45,587 bases of DNA from Oscillospiraceae bacterium (GTDB taxonomy: Bacteria; Bacillota_A; Clostridia; Oscillospirales; CAG-272), in contig SVRU01000010.1 in NCBI GenBank assembly GCA_015064665.1, positions 1 through 45,587 on the forward strand, in the 5' to 3' direction. Within the stretch, counting starts at the first letter, position 1. Each line of letters opens with the position of its first letter. The notes below the pieces were generated by a model, which worked only from the letters and a program-made list of their open reading frames with translations, ran no database searches and was not told the DNA's origin. Positions 7,530 through 16,167 of the stretch are shown piece by piece. A program made the position numbers and the translations under genes.

Positions 7530-8699
7530 ATGCAAATCCACACAGTAAAAAAAGGCGACACGGTTTTTAAAATAGCAAGACAGCACTCAACCTCCCCCAT
7601 GAAAATAATTGAAAATAACGAGCTTGAAAATCCCGACAGACTTATAGTCGGACAACAGCTTCTTATACTTACTCCCACGAGAACCTACACCACAAGAGGC
7701 TCAGACAATCTCTCAAGAATAGCAGACCGATTCGACGTAGAATACGACAAACTTCTTTCATATAACCCATATCTTTACGGAAAGTCAAATATATATCCCG
7801 GTCAGCTTCTGGCAATAAAATACGACACTCCGAAATACGGCATGGGATTTGCTAACGGTTATTGCTATGGCGATACGACGGTGGACAGACTTTCGCTTGC
7901 AATGCCCTACGTTACCTACGTTACGGTGGGCGCGGGCGAGCGTTCGGGTGACGGCGTAAATCTGCTTTTTGACGACAGACGGATAATTCCTTTTGCAAAA
8001 GAAAAGGGCAAAAAGGTATTATTGCGGGTTTACGATGAAAGTTCCGATTTCAACAACTCCTATATAGAAAACCTCATTAACGTTTTAAAAGAGCGAGGAT
8101 ACGACGGAGCTATGATAGCGGCGTACAAAGCCATGAAAAGCACCCCGGAAAGCTATGCCGAATTCCTTCTTCTGCTCAGGAAAAAGCTGATGCAAAACGA
8201 TTTGCTGCTATTCTCTGAAATCGATGCAAACGAAGAGTATCAAATGCAGGATTTGTGCGACGGATATACTCTCGCTTATCAAAAAAGCGGACTTGAAGAT
8301 ATACCCGATTTTAAAGAGGGTGAAGAAAAAACCTTAAGAAAATTTGCGGAGGTCGGAGAGCCCGCCAAGGCATATATAGACATTCCGACGCTTGCTTATA
8401 TGGGAGACGAGGAAATACTTATACGCGATGCCGTGGATTTGGCATACACTGCGGGGCAGGAAATAAAACACAACGACGCACAAAAAATAAATTACTTCAA
8501 TTACAATAAATATCGCGCAGGGCGGCGTGAACCCGTGAGGGTGGCTTTTGAATCTCTTGAAAATTTAAAAGCCAAGCTCGAGTTGATTGGCGAGCTTGGC
8601 TTTATGGGTATAAGCTTTGATATAATGAAGGTACCGACAGAATATCTTATGCTATTCGAGTCGATGTTCAGCCATCCGAAAATTTATTCGGATATGTAA
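7530..8699 (+). CDS. LysM protein with degenerate GH18-like domain (SleL/YaaH-like)
   Basis: This 389-residue protein has two LysM peptidoglycan/chitin-binding repeats (about residues 2-47 and 52-97; VKKGDTVFKIA then GSDNLSRIAD). A glycoside hydrolase 18-type barrel (about 105-385) follows. The layout matches spore cortex-lytic SleL/YaaH proteins, which also lack a classical signal peptide and sit in the spore coat. The catalytic DxxDxDxE region, usually YDGVNIDFE, reads YDGAMIAAY at residues 191-199. The acid residues are lost, so it is probably a non-catalytic binding protein. The start has AAAGGG upstream. Its 3' end overlaps the opposing radical SAM gene by 16 bases. Confidence 0.82.
   Translation: MQIHTVKKGDTVFKIARQHSTSPMKIIENNELENPDRLIVGQQLLILTPTRTYTTRGSDNLSRIADRFDVEYDKLLSYNPYLYGKSNIYPGQLLAIKYDTPKYGMGFANGYCYGDTTVDRLSLAMPYVTYVTVGAGERSGDGVNLLFDDRRIIPFAKEKGKKVLLRVYDESSDFNNSYIENLINVLKERGYDGAMIAAYKAMKSTPESYAEFLLLLRKKLMQNDLLLFSEIDANEEYQMQDLCDGYTLAYQKSGLEDIPDFKEGEEKTLRKFAEVGEPAKAYIDIPTLAYMGDEEILIRDAVDLAYTAGQEIKHNDAQKINYFNYNKYRAGRREPVRVAFESLENLKAKLELIGELGFMGISFDIMKVPTEYLMLFESMFSHPKIYSDM
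8568..8603 (-). terminator. Terminator of the metG operon inside the opposing LysM gene
   Basis: AAAGCCAAGCTCG (8568-8580) pairs perfectly with CGAGCTTGGCTTT (8591-8603), 13 base pairs with a 10-base loop. On the minus strand the stem is followed by TTTTAAATTTT. It lies 80 bases past the radical SAM stop and within the coding part of the convergent LysM gene, so it probably ends the metG-tatD-radical SAM transcript. Confidence 0.7.
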
Positions 8700-9304
8700 T
8701 CTCTGATCTTGAGGATAACTCCCGCCTCTTTTGCAATTTTCTCACATTCCGAAAGTTCCTCTTCGGTAAGCGTTTGGCGAACCACTGAAAAAACAACGGA
8801 ATGAACGTATTTGTTTACATTTTTTGCAAACTCAATAATTGCCGAATATGCCGCTTCTTTATACACGGGGCGGCATATTTCGACGTATTTATCAGCACTC
8901 GGAGTATTCAGACTGATTGAAACGGTATCAAAAGCATTTTCAAACATTTTGCTGCTGTCACCCCCCAAAATCAAATCCGACTGGCCGTTTGTGTTTATTC
9001 TTATAGGTATGTCAGGATATACTTTTTTAATTTCCTTTGCCACAGTCACGGCATCAGCGAGTCTGTAAGTCGGCTCGCCGTAGCCGCAAAATACTATCTC
9101 CCTGTATTTGCCTATATCCCTTGAAAAGACAGCTTTGAGTATTTCATCCCTGTCAGGCTCGCGCTCAAGCCAAAGAGGGTCTGAGCCGTAAGCGCCGTCC
9201 CCATTATTTCTTATGCAAAATTCGCATCTGTTCGAACATCTGTTCGTTATGTTTAAATACAGGCTCCCGTCAACTTCATAGCATATGGTCATACCCTTTT
9301 TCAT
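8684..9304 (-). CDS. TatD-associated radical SAM protein
   Basis: This 206-residue radical SAM protein has the cluster motif CSNRCEFC within LNITNRCSNRCEFCIRN, followed by FCGYGEPTYR and a core SAM barrel (RINTNGQSD, SLNTPSADKYVEICRP). It is short, with no extra C-terminal cluster domain. It matches the small family found directly after tatD (TIGR04038 as I recall it), whose reaction is unknown. Its ATG overlaps the tatD stop (ATGA), so translation is coupled and a shared role with TatD is likely. Confidence 0.85.
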   Translation of the reverse strand: MKKGMTICYEVDGSLYLNITNRCSNRCEFCIRNNGDGAYGSDPLWLEREPDRDEILKAVFSRDIGKYREIVFCGYGEPTYRLADAVTVAKEIKKVYPDIPIRINTNGQSDLILGGDSSKMFENAFDTVSISLNTPSADKYVEICRPVYKEAAYSAIIEFAKNVNKYVHSVVFSVVRQTLTEEELSECEKIAKEAGVILKIRDYISE

Positions 9305-10089
9305 ATTCCAAAAAATCTCCTTGCATTCATTTCGGTAAGCTCAGCACATTCCTCCTCGCTTATACCGAATATCTCGGAAAGCGCCCTATTCGTAAATTCA
9401 AGATATCCCGAATGGTTAAGCTTTCCTCTGTGCGGATGCGGCGCAAGATACGGGCAATCGGTTTCTATAAGCACCGATTCGCGAGGAAGAGTCTGCGCAA
9501 CCTCTTTTACCCTTCTTGCATTCGTGAAGGTAAGCGTTCCCGAAAATGAAATCATATATCCGCGGCGGACAAGCTCCTCTGCCATTTCGGGCGAGCCGGA
9601 ATAGGAATGAAGAACTCCTCTTACTCCGGGAAACTCACGGATTACGTCCATTATATCTCCGTGCGCTTCGCGGTCGTGTATTACGACGGGAATATCAAGA
9701 GCGGCGGCAAGACTCATTTGCGCCTTGAAATATTTCATCTGACACGCCTTGTCGGTATCCGGATAATGATAATCAAGCCCTATTTCACCAAGGGCAACAC
9801 ATTTGTTCTCAGGACGCTTTATAAGTCCTTCAACGTCAGAAAGAGCTTCGTCAATGCCGACTTTAAGATATTGAGAATCCGACGGGTGAATTCCAAGCGC
9901 GCTATACATACCGTTTCGTTTTTTTGCTTGATCGATTGCAAGACGGCAGGTTTCGGGAGAGGTTCCGACGTTTATGATTCCCGAAACGGAGGACGAAAGC
10001 AGGGCGTCGATAAGCTTATCGACGCCCACGTCACATTCGGATTCAAATCGCTCATCGTAATAGTGAGCATGAGAATCAAAATATTTCAT
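9301..10089 (-). CDS. tatD: TatD-family metal-dependent hydrolase/DNase
   Basis: This 262-residue amidohydrolase-fold protein has the TatD motifs: DSHAHYYDERF with two N-terminal metal histidines, GEIGLDYH with the bridging glutamate, VIHDREAH, VLHSYSG and ETDCPYLAPHPHRGK. TatD proteins are metal-dependent 3'-5' nucleases linked to DNA repair or RNA quality control. Its start overlaps the metG stop (ATGA). The metG-tatD order is known in Bacillus and many other Bacillota. The product is cytosolic and of normal length. Confidence 0.94.
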   Translation of the reverse strand: MKYFDSHAHYYDERFESECDVGVDKLIDALLSSSVSGIINVGTSPETCRLAIDQAKKRNGMYSALGIHPSDSQYLKVGIDEALSDVEGLIKRPENKCVALGEIGLDYHYPDTDKACQMKYFKAQMSLAAALDIPVVIHDREAHGDIMDVIREFPGVRGVLHSYSGSPEMAEELVRRGYMISFSGTLTFTNARRVKEVAQTLPRESVLIETDCPYLAPHPHRGKLNHSGYLEFTNRALSEIFGISEEECAELTEMNARRFFGI

Positions 10090-12026
10090 CAGTGAACTCT
10101 GTCTCCGTTCTTCGCGGATTTATCAAGGAACACAACCTTAACGTCCTCCTCGCCCGAGGCAAGAAGCATTCCGTAGCTATCCACTCCGCAAAGCTTGGCG
10201 GGCTTAAGATTTGCAACTATAATTACCTTTTTGCCGACAAGCTCCTCGGGTTTGTAGAATTTCGCAATTCCGGACACCACCTGACGCTTTTCATAACCCA
10301 AATCAACCTGAAGCTTCAGAAGCTTTTTAGCCTTTGGAACAGGCTCGCATTCAAGCACTTCCGCAACTCTAAGCTCAACAGCGCCAAAGCTCTCTATTCC
10401 GATTTCAGCCTCGTGCTCAGGCTCGGGAATCGGGGCCGTAGCTGCCTCAACCGCAAGACGCTTCGCTTCCATTTCCTCAAGGAACTTCTTCTCGTCTATT
10501 CTTGCGAACAGAGTGAACGCCTCGCCAAGCGGTTTGCCCGATTCAAGCGCGCCGAACTCGGAAAGAGTTGAGAAATCGGTCTTATCGGTAGCAAGCTGAG
10601 AGAATATTGCATCGGCGGTTGCGGGAATATACGGAGCAAGAAGAGCTGCTCCGACTCTTATGGTTTCAAGAAGATTGTATATAACGGTAGCAAGTCTCGG
10701 ACGGTCGGATTCGTTTTTCGCAAGAACCCAAGGCATAGTTTCGTCGATATATTTATTCGCGCGGCGAAGCATTGCGAATATCGCATCAAGAGAATCCGCA
10801 ACGCGATAGGAATTCATCAACTCAACCGCGTTCTTGATTCCTTCCTTAACGGCAGCCTTAAGCTCACCGTCAACGGCATCGGAGGCGGCAGGCGCAGGAA
10901 CGATTCCGTCGAAATATTTCTTTGTCATAGCGTGAGTACGGCTGACAAGGTTTCCGAGGTTGTTTGCCAGGTCGTTATTATATCTTGAAATAACGCTCTC
11001 ATAAGTTATTGAGCCGTCGGAATTATACGGCATCTCGGAAAGCGCATAGTAACGCACACCGTCAACGCCGAACACCTCTGCAAGCTCGTCGGCAAATACT
11101 ACGTTGCCCTTGGATTTCGACATCTTATCGTTACCGAAATTAAACCAAGGATGTCCGAATACCTTTTTAGGAAGAGGAAGCTCAAGAGCCATAAGGAATA
11201 TAGGCCAATAGATAGTGTGGAAACGAAGAATATCCTTTCCTATAATGTGAACGTCGCAAGGCCAGTATTTCTTGAATTTTTCATCCTGCTCTTCATACGA
11301 CTTATCGGGGTCGTATCCAAGCGCGGTTATATAGTTTGTAAGAGCGTCAAGCCATACGTAAACGACGTGCTTGGGGTCGAAATCAACCGGAATACCCCAC
11401 TTGAACGACGTCCTCGAAACGCAGAGGTCCTGAAGGCCTGCTTTGAGGAAATTGTTTACCATCTCTTTTTTACGGCTTTCGGGCTCGATAAATTCGGGAT
11501 TATCCTCTATATGCTTAATTAGTCTGTCAACGTATTTTGACATTTTGAAGAAATAGGCTTCCTCGCGCGCTTGGCTTACGGGTCTTCCGCAATCGGGGCA
11601 CTTTCCCTCAGACACCTGCGTTTCTGTAAAGAAAGACTCGCACGGAGTACAGTACCATCCCTCGTAATATCCCTTGTATATATCGCCTTTGTCGTAGAAT
11701 TTCTTGAATATTTTTGCAACAGCCGCTTCGTGATAATCGTCTGTCGTGCGGATAAAGTAATCGTAGCTCGTATTCATCAGATCCCAGATTCCCTTTATCT
11801 CAGCGGCAACACCGTCAACGTATGCTTTCGGAGTTATACCGGCTTCGCTTGCAAGATTTTCAATCTTTTGACCGTGCTCGTCTGTTCCCGTGCAAAGAAA
11901 AACGTCTTTGCCCATTCTGCGCTGAAAACGCGCAAACGCATCAGCCATTATAATCTCATAGGTATTTCCGAAATGAGGCTTGCGAGATGCGTATGCAATC
12001 GCAGTTGTAAGATAAAATTTTTCCAT
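10089..12026 (-). CDS. metG: Methionine--tRNA ligase
   Basis: This 645-residue class I synthetase attaches methionine to tRNA-Met, including the initiator. The HIGH-type motif is KPHFGNTYE near the N terminus, the adenylate loop is KMSKSKGN, and a zinc knuckle is formed by CTPCE and CPDCG. An anticodon-binding helical domain follows, and a C-terminal EMAP-II-like tRNA-binding domain (about 540-645, FGAVELRVAEV) gives the long dimeric form. It heads the metG-tatD-radical SAM operon. The leader has no T-box; it holds a small hairpin, CGCAAAC (12043-12049) with GTTTGCG (12056-12062), next to an AAGGAGG-type binding site. Confidence 0.97.
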   Translation of the reverse strand: MEKFYLTTAIAYASRKPHFGNTYEIIMADAFARFQRRMGKDVFLCTGTDEHGQKIENLASEAGITPKAYVDGVAAEIKGIWDLMNTSYDYFIRTTDDYHEAAVAKIFKKFYDKGDIYKGYYEGWYCTPCESFFTETQVSEGKCPDCGRPVSQAREEAYFFKMSKYVDRLIKHIEDNPEFIEPESRKKEMVNNFLKAGLQDLCVSRTSFKWGIPVDFDPKHVVYVWLDALTNYITALGYDPDKSYEEQDEKFKKYWPCDVHIIGKDILRFHTIYWPIFLMALELPLPKKVFGHPWFNFGNDKMSKSKGNVVFADELAEVFGVDGVRYYALSEMPYNSDGSITYESVISRYNNDLANNLGNLVSRTHAMTKKYFDGIVPAPAASDAVDGELKAAVKEGIKNAVELMNSYRVADSLDAIFAMLRRANKYIDETMPWVLAKNESDRPRLATVIYNLLETIRVGAALLAPYIPATADAIFSQLATDKTDFSTLSEFGALESGKPLGEAFTLFARIDEKKFLEEMEAKRLAVEAATAPIPEPEHEAEIGIESFGAVELRVAEVLECEPVPKAKKLLKLQVDLGYEKRQVVSGIAKFYKPEELVGKKVIIVANLKPAKLCGVDSYGMLLASGEEDVKVVFLDKSAKNGDRVH

Positions 12027-12078
12027 AATTCATTCCTCCTTACGCAAACGAATGGGTTTGCGCTTTATCTATCAAATT

Positions 12079-12107
12079 ATTTTACCATAAACTTCAGACT
12101 TTTACAA
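12079..12107 (-). promoter_or_regulatory. Sigma-A promoter for metG
   Basis: On the minus strand, TTGTAA (12107-12102), 17-base spacer, TAAAAT (12084-12079), about 50 bases before the metG start. Confidence 0.6.
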
Positions 12108-12141
12108 TATTTTTTTTATAATTCTCTAAAAATTCTTACCA

Positions 12142-12170
12142 TTGACTTTTTAAATATTTATTGCTATAAT
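12142..12170 (+). promoter_or_regulatory. Sigma-A promoter for holB
   Basis: TTGACT (12142-12147), 17-base spacer, TATAAT (12165-12170). The start codon of holB is at 12207. It is arranged divergently from the metG promoter. Confidence 0.8.
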
Positions 12171-12206
12171 ATATTTGTATGTAATTTTTACGAAAGGCGG
12201 TGCGGT

Positions 12207-13241
12207 ATGAGAGAATATTTCTCGGAGCTTTACGGCAACGGTGATACGAAGCGCCGTCTTGGAGGTGCAATCGAGAAGGAAATTTTGCCCCACGCCTTTC
12301 TGGTTATCGGAGCTGAAGGTTCGGGTAAGAAAACATTAGCAACAGAACTCGCTGCAGCTCTTAACTGCGAGAGAAAAGACGACCAAACCTCTCCTCTTCC
12401 CTGCCATTCCTGCAACAGCTGCCGAAGAATCAAAAGCGGCAATTTTACCGACATAACAAGGCTTCGCCCGACAGACGGCAAGGCAACGATTGGCGTTGAA
12501 GAGGTACGCCTTTTCAGAGAGGATATGTACCTTTCGCCCACCGAATCAAAATATAAAATCTATTTTATCGAGCAAGCCGAAAAGCTTACCGTGAACGCGC
12601 AAAACGCGCTTTTAACGGTACTTGAGGAGCCGCCGAAAAACGTATTTATAATTTTGCTTGCTTCATCGGCTGACAAAATACTTACCACTGTAAAAAGCCG
12701 AGCACAGAGCATTGCAATGCAGCGATTTGAAGCTGACAATCTTCGTGACTATCTTATAAGAAATAACGAAAAAGCAAGATTGCTTTCAAAAACGAATGCA
12801 TCAGCGCTTGACGGAATCGTGATAAGCTCGGACGGAATAATAGGAAAGGCACAAGGCTTGCTTTCAGACAAAGAAGCACGCGAGATGAGCGAAGAAAGAC
12901 TCCTTACGGAGAGGATAATCAAATCCCTAAGAAGCTCGGCTCCCTACTCAGAGCTTTACGCGGCGATATCCGAGCTGCCCACCTCAAGAGTTGAGCTGAC
13001 TTGCGCGCTTGAAACTCTTATATGCGCCGTGCGCGATATCACGCTTATAAGATTTGACAAAAATCTTCAATTTCTTTTTTTTACCTCGTACGAGCAAGCT
13101 GAGAGTGCGGCGTGCGATATGAACACAAAAAGACTTATACGTATTTCAGAGATTTTAAAGGATGCTCTTGAAGACGTGACGAAAAACGTAAGCACCTCTG
13201 CAATCATTGCCGACCTCGGTGCAAAAATCAAACTTATGTAA
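12207..13241 (+). CDS. holB: DNA polymerase III delta' subunit
   Basis: This 344-residue clamp-loader subunit is an AAA+ protein of the DnaX/HolB fold. It has the P-loop variant GAEGSGKK (residues 35-42), zinc-finger cysteines C54, C66, C69 and C72, and the IEQAEKLTVNAQNALLTVLE block with EEPPKN. KSRAQ replaces the usual SRC motif. It loads the sliding clamp for PolC, also encoded here. I use ATG 12207, preceded by AAGGCGG and by a consensus promoter; the upstream open frame is intergenic and antisense to metG. Being followed by ricT matches the Bacillus yaa/yab order. Confidence 0.92.
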   Translation: MREYFSELYGNGDTKRRLGGAIEKEILPHAFLVIGAEGSGKKTLATELAAALNCERKDDQTSPLPCHSCNSCRRIKSGNFTDITRLRPTDGKATIGVEEVRLFREDMYLSPTESKYKIYFIEQAEKLTVNAQNALLTVLEEPPKNVFIILLASSADKILTTVKSRAQSIAMQRFEADNLRDYLIRNNEKARLLSKTNASALDGIVISSDGIIGKAQGLLSDKEAREMSEERLLTERIIKSLRSSAPYSELYAAISELPTSRVELTCALETLICAVRDITLIRFDKNLQFLFFTSYEQAESAACDMNTKRLIRISEILKDALEDVTKNVSTSAIIADLGAKIKLM

Positions 13242-13256
13242 AGGACGGTGACACAA

Positions 13257-14171
13257 GTGTCCGAACAGAACAACAACCTGGAGAACACAGAAAACAACGA
13301 ATCAATTAATGAAACCGTAGAAATAATCGGAGTAAATTTCCGCGAAGCCGGAAAGATATATTATTTCTCACCCGGCAAGTACAAGCTTTCGGCGGGAGAA
13401 AAGGTTATAGTCGAAACCTCGCGCGGTGTTGAGCTCGGCTTTGTAAAGACGGCAAACAAGCTTGTTCCGACCTCAGAGGTAATCGCGCCTCTTAAGGAAA
13501 TTTGCAGACCTGCGACCGCGGACGATCTTGCAAAAGACGAGAAAAACAAGCAGGCGGAATTTGAAGCGGCTATTATCTGCAAGAAAAAAATTGCCAATCA
13601 TCAGCTTGATATGAGCCTTGTTGCAGCAGAATATACCTTTGATAATTCCAAGCTCATATTCTACTTCACCTGCGAAACAAGAGTGGATTTCAGAGAGCTT
13701 GTCAAGGACCTGGCATCCACGTTCAGAACGAGAATCGAGCTTCGTCAGATAGGTATCAGAGACGAGGCAAAAATGATGGGCGGTCTCGGCATATGCGGAA
13801 GAAAGTTTTGCTGCGCGGGATTTTTGACAGACTTCGTTCAGGTATCGATAAAAATGGCGAAGGAGCAAAATTTCTCTTTAAATTCGGCAAAAGTATCAGG
13901 GGCTTGCGGCAGACTTATGTGCTGTCTGAGATACGAGCATGAAACCTACGAAGAAGCGCTCAAGCACACGCCCCCAGTCGGCTCTACCGTTAAAACGAAC
14001 GACGGCGTAGGAACGGTTGCGGAAATTAAGCCTCTTCTCGGAGAAATAAAGGTCAGGCTCGGCGAGGGAGAAAAGGACGTTTTGAAGATATATAAATGCA
14101 AGGACGTCAAAATATTAAAAGTTCCCGGCAAACAGGAACAAAACGACGATTTAGATGAAATTGAGGAATAA
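13257..14171 (+). CDS. ricT: RicT/YaaT-like PSP1-domain iron-sulfur protein
   Basis: This 304-residue PSP1-domain protein (YaaT/RicT) is, in Bacillus, part of the RicA-RicF-RicT complex that acts with RNase Y in mRNA processing and affects sporulation and competence. The cysteine clusters GICGRKFCCAGF and GACGRLMCCLRY are the iron-sulfur ligands. The start is GTG 13257, since AAGGA plus GGTGA (13241-13251) gives a ribosome site five bases upstream; another GTG at 13248 lies inside that site. It follows holB by 15 bases. RicA and RicF are not seen in this window. Confidence 0.9.
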   Translation: MSEQNNNLENTENNESINETVEIIGVNFREAGKIYYFSPGKYKLSAGEKVIVETSRGVELGFVKTANKLVPTSEVIAPLKEICRPATADDLAKDEKNKQAEFEAAIICKKKIANHQLDMSLVAAEYTFDNSKLIFYFTCETRVDFRELVKDLASTFRTRIELRQIGIRDEAKMMGGLGICGRKFCCAGFLTDFVQVSIKMAKEQNFSLNSAKVSGACGRLMCCLRYEHETYEEALKHTPPVGSTVKTNDGVGTVAEIKPLLGEIKVRLGEGEKDVLKIYKCKDVKILKVPGKQEQNDDLDEIEE

Positions 14172-14205
14172 CTCGTCAAATTTTAATATTTTTTTCAAAA
14201 TACTC

Positions 14206-14233
14206 TTGATTTTTTTCATAAATATGCTAGAAT
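14206..14233 (+). promoter_or_regulatory. Extended -10 promoter for the ferredoxin
   Basis: TTGATT (14206-14211), 16-base spacer, and TGCTAGAAT with an extended -10 TG and TAGAAT at 14228-14233. The ferredoxin start is at 14265. Confidence 0.55.
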
Positions 14234-14264
14234 ATAATTGAACACTAATATGGAGGTACTTATA

Positions 14265-14432
14265 ATGGCATACAAGATTACTGAAGATTGCATCGCTTGC
14301 GGTGCTTGCGCATCTGAGTGTCCCGTTTCTTGCATATCAGAGGGTGATATCTACGTTATCAACGCTGACGAATGCATCAGCTGCGGAAACTGCGCAGAAT
14401 CATGCCCCGTTGGAGCACCTGTTGAGGAGTAA
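14265..14432 (+). CDS. 2[4Fe-4S] clostridial-type ferredoxin
   Basis: This small 55-residue electron carrier has two CxxCxxCxxxCP motifs, CIACGACASECP and CISCGNCAESCP, giving two [4Fe-4S] clusters, as in clostridial ferredoxins that serve hydrogenase, pyruvate:ferredoxin oxidoreductase and radical enzymes. ATG 14265 has GGAGG at good spacing. It has its own promoter and a strong terminator, so it is an independent unit placed inside the holB-ricT-trmN6-rsmI block, where Bacillus has yabA. Such strong signals suggest a highly expressed, general ferredoxin. Confidence 0.96.
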   Translation: MAYKITEDCIACGACASECPVSCISEGDIYVINADECISCGNCAESCPVGAPVEE

Positions 14433-14449
14433 TTCCAAAATAACATACC

Positions 14450-14478
14450 AAAAAGCGGAGCGAAAATCTCCGCTTTTT
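14450..14478 (+). terminator. Intrinsic terminator after the ferredoxin
   Basis: AAAAAGCGGAG (14450-14460) and CTCCGCTTTTT (14468-14478) pair over 11 bases with a 7-base loop; the tail is T-rich. Confidence 0.9.
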
Positions 14479-14519
14479 ATTTAGTGTTAATCTGAATTTA
14501 TAAAAAAACATTGAATGCT

Positions 14520-15269
14520 ATGGATATAAAAAAAGACGAAAGACTTGACGAGGTAAACGACAGACTCTCGCTTATTCAAAAAACGGGCGGTCTTACTTTT
14601 GGCACCGACGCCCTTTTACTTGCGGGATACGTTAGCGGAAAATACAAGCGGGGTGTTGAGCTTGGCGGAGGAAGCGGAATTATATCGATGCTGCTTCTTG
14701 CCCGCGACAAGATATCCTCTATAACGGCTTACGAGGTGCAAGAGGACTACGCCGAGCTTATATCAAGAAACGCGGATCTTAATCGCCTCTCGGACAGACT
14801 TATTTCAATATGCGCGGACATACGTACGGTTTCAAGAGATGAAGACTCCGATATAGTCTTTACCAATCCGCCGTACATGAAATCCGACGCAGGAAAAAAC
14901 AGTGATTCCGATGCGAAGGCTATAGCAAGACACGAGTTTTTCGGAAATATAGACGATTTCTGTCATGCGGCATCAAAAAAGCTTAAATACGGCGGAGCAT
15001 TCTACGCGGTATATAGACCCGACAGGCTGGCAGATGTTTTCGCCGCAATGAGAAAATGTGATCTGGAACCCAAAAGAATGACCTTCGTACACGCCGATAC
15101 GAAAAAAGAGGCTTCTATGGTGCTGATAGAAGCAAAGCGCGGCGGCAAAAGCGGAATGATACTTACTCCTCCTCTTATAATATACAAAGACATGGAGCAC
15201 CGCGAATACGGAGAGGATATGAATTTCATTATGGAAAACGGTTCTTTTCCGCAAAAATACAAGCGTTAA
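14520..15269 (+). CDS. tRNA1(Val) adenine-37 N6-methyltransferase family (YabB/TrmN6)
   Basis: This 249-residue SAM-dependent methyltransferase has motif I ELGGGSGIIS (residues 47-56), the acidic YEVQ at motif II and NPPY (116-119), the signature of N6-adenine methylation. The N-terminal block DERLDEVNDRLSLIQ, then GTDALLLAGYV, is the hallmark of the YabB/TrmN6 family. It sits before rsmI as in the Bacillus yaa/yab region. I chose ATG 14520; a TTG at 14511 is in frame and no clear Shine-Dalgarno distinguishes them. Bacterial YabB proteins modify tRNA, but the exact tRNA is inferred from E. coli TrmN6. Confidence 0.85.
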   Translation: MDIKKDERLDEVNDRLSLIQKTGGLTFGTDALLLAGYVSGKYKRGVELGGGSGIISMLLLARDKISSITAYEVQEDYAELISRNADLNRLSDRLISICADIRTVSRDEDSDIVFTNPPYMKSDAGKNSDSDAKAIARHEFFGNIDDFCHAASKKLKYGGAFYAVYRPDRLADVFAAMRKCDLEPKRMTFVHADTKKEASMVLIEAKRGGKSGMILTPPLIIYKDMEHREYGEDMNFIMENGSFPQKYKR

Positions 15270-15297
15270 ATAAAATTATAACGAGGTTTTACTCAAT

Positions 15298-16167
15298 ATG
15301 GAAAACGCTGAAAAAAACAAAACCGAAAAATCTACGCTTTATCTTGTCGGTACGCCTATCGGAAATCTTGCAGACATATCGGAGAGAGCAAAAAAAGTGC
15401 TCTCGGAGGTCGATTTTATTGCGGCTGAGGACACAAGAAATACGATGCGCCTATGCTCTGCTCTCGGAATAAAGAAAGAGCTTGTCAGCTATTTTGAGCA
15501 CAACAAAAAGGCGAGCGGTGAGAAAATATGCGCGAGAATTCTTGCGGGCGAATCCTGCGCCCTCGTGACCGATGCGGGAATGCCCGCAATAAGCGATCCG
15601 GGTGAGGATATTGTCAGACTGTGCGCGGAATACGGAATCGCCGTATCGGTAATCCCCGGACCTTGCGCGGCAGTTGCGGCACTTGCAATGTCTGCCCTCC
15701 CCACTTCAAGATTCAGCTTTGAGGGTTTTCTGTCAGCACAGAAAAGCGAAAGAAAAAAGCAGCTTTCTTCACTTTTGCGTGAGGAACGGACGATGATTTT
15801 TTACGAAGCTCCACACAAGCTGAAATCCGCTCTCACCGATATGAAGGATACCTTTGGAGAAAACAGACGGATTGCGCTCTGCCGTGAGCTGACGAAAATA
15901 AACGAAGAGGTAATACGAACCACGCTCGGCAATGCAATAAATATATATGAAGAAAAAGAGCCGCGCGGCGAATACGTGCTTATCCTGGACGGTGCGTCCA
16001 AGGACGAGCTTGCAGACGGCGAATGCTCTGAGCTTCTCAAGCTGACTCCGAAGGAACACGTCGAACATTACGTAAAGCTCGGAATGTCAAAAATGGATGC
16101 TACGAAAGCCGCCGCCAAAGACAGAAAAATACCAAAATCCGAGATGTATAAGTTGACGCTTGACTAA
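15298..16167 (+). CDS. rsmI: 16S rRNA (cytidine-1402-2'-O)-methyltransferase
   Basis: This 289-residue protein is of the tetrapyrrole methylase-fold family. RsmI methylates C1402 of 16S rRNA in the decoding centre. Visible blocks are LYLVGTPIGNLADIS, AAEDTRNT, YFEHN, VTDAGMPAISDPG and VIPGPCAAVAAL, and FYEAPHKL with FGENRRIALCRELTK at the C-terminal end of the fold. It is 28 bases after trmN6 in the same direction and ends at a terminator that overlaps its stop codon. Confidence 0.96.
   Translation: MENAEKNKTEKSTLYLVGTPIGNLADISERAKKVLSEVDFIAAEDTRNTMRLCSALGIKKELVSYFEHNKKASGEKICARILAGESCALVTDAGMPAISDPGEDIVRLCAEYGIAVSVIPGPCAAVAALAMSALPTSRFSFEGFLSAQKSERKKQLSSLLREERTMIFYEAPHKLKSALTDMKDTFGENRRIALCRELTKINEEVIRTTLGNAINIYEEKEPRGEYVLILDGASKDELADGECSELLKLTPKEHVEHYVKLGMSKMDATKAAAKDRKIPKSEMYKLTLD

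Noticed and set aside
12027..12107. T-box or other riboswitch before metG
   Set aside because: The leader is only about 50 bases, with one 7-bp hairpin and no T-box sequence or terminator.
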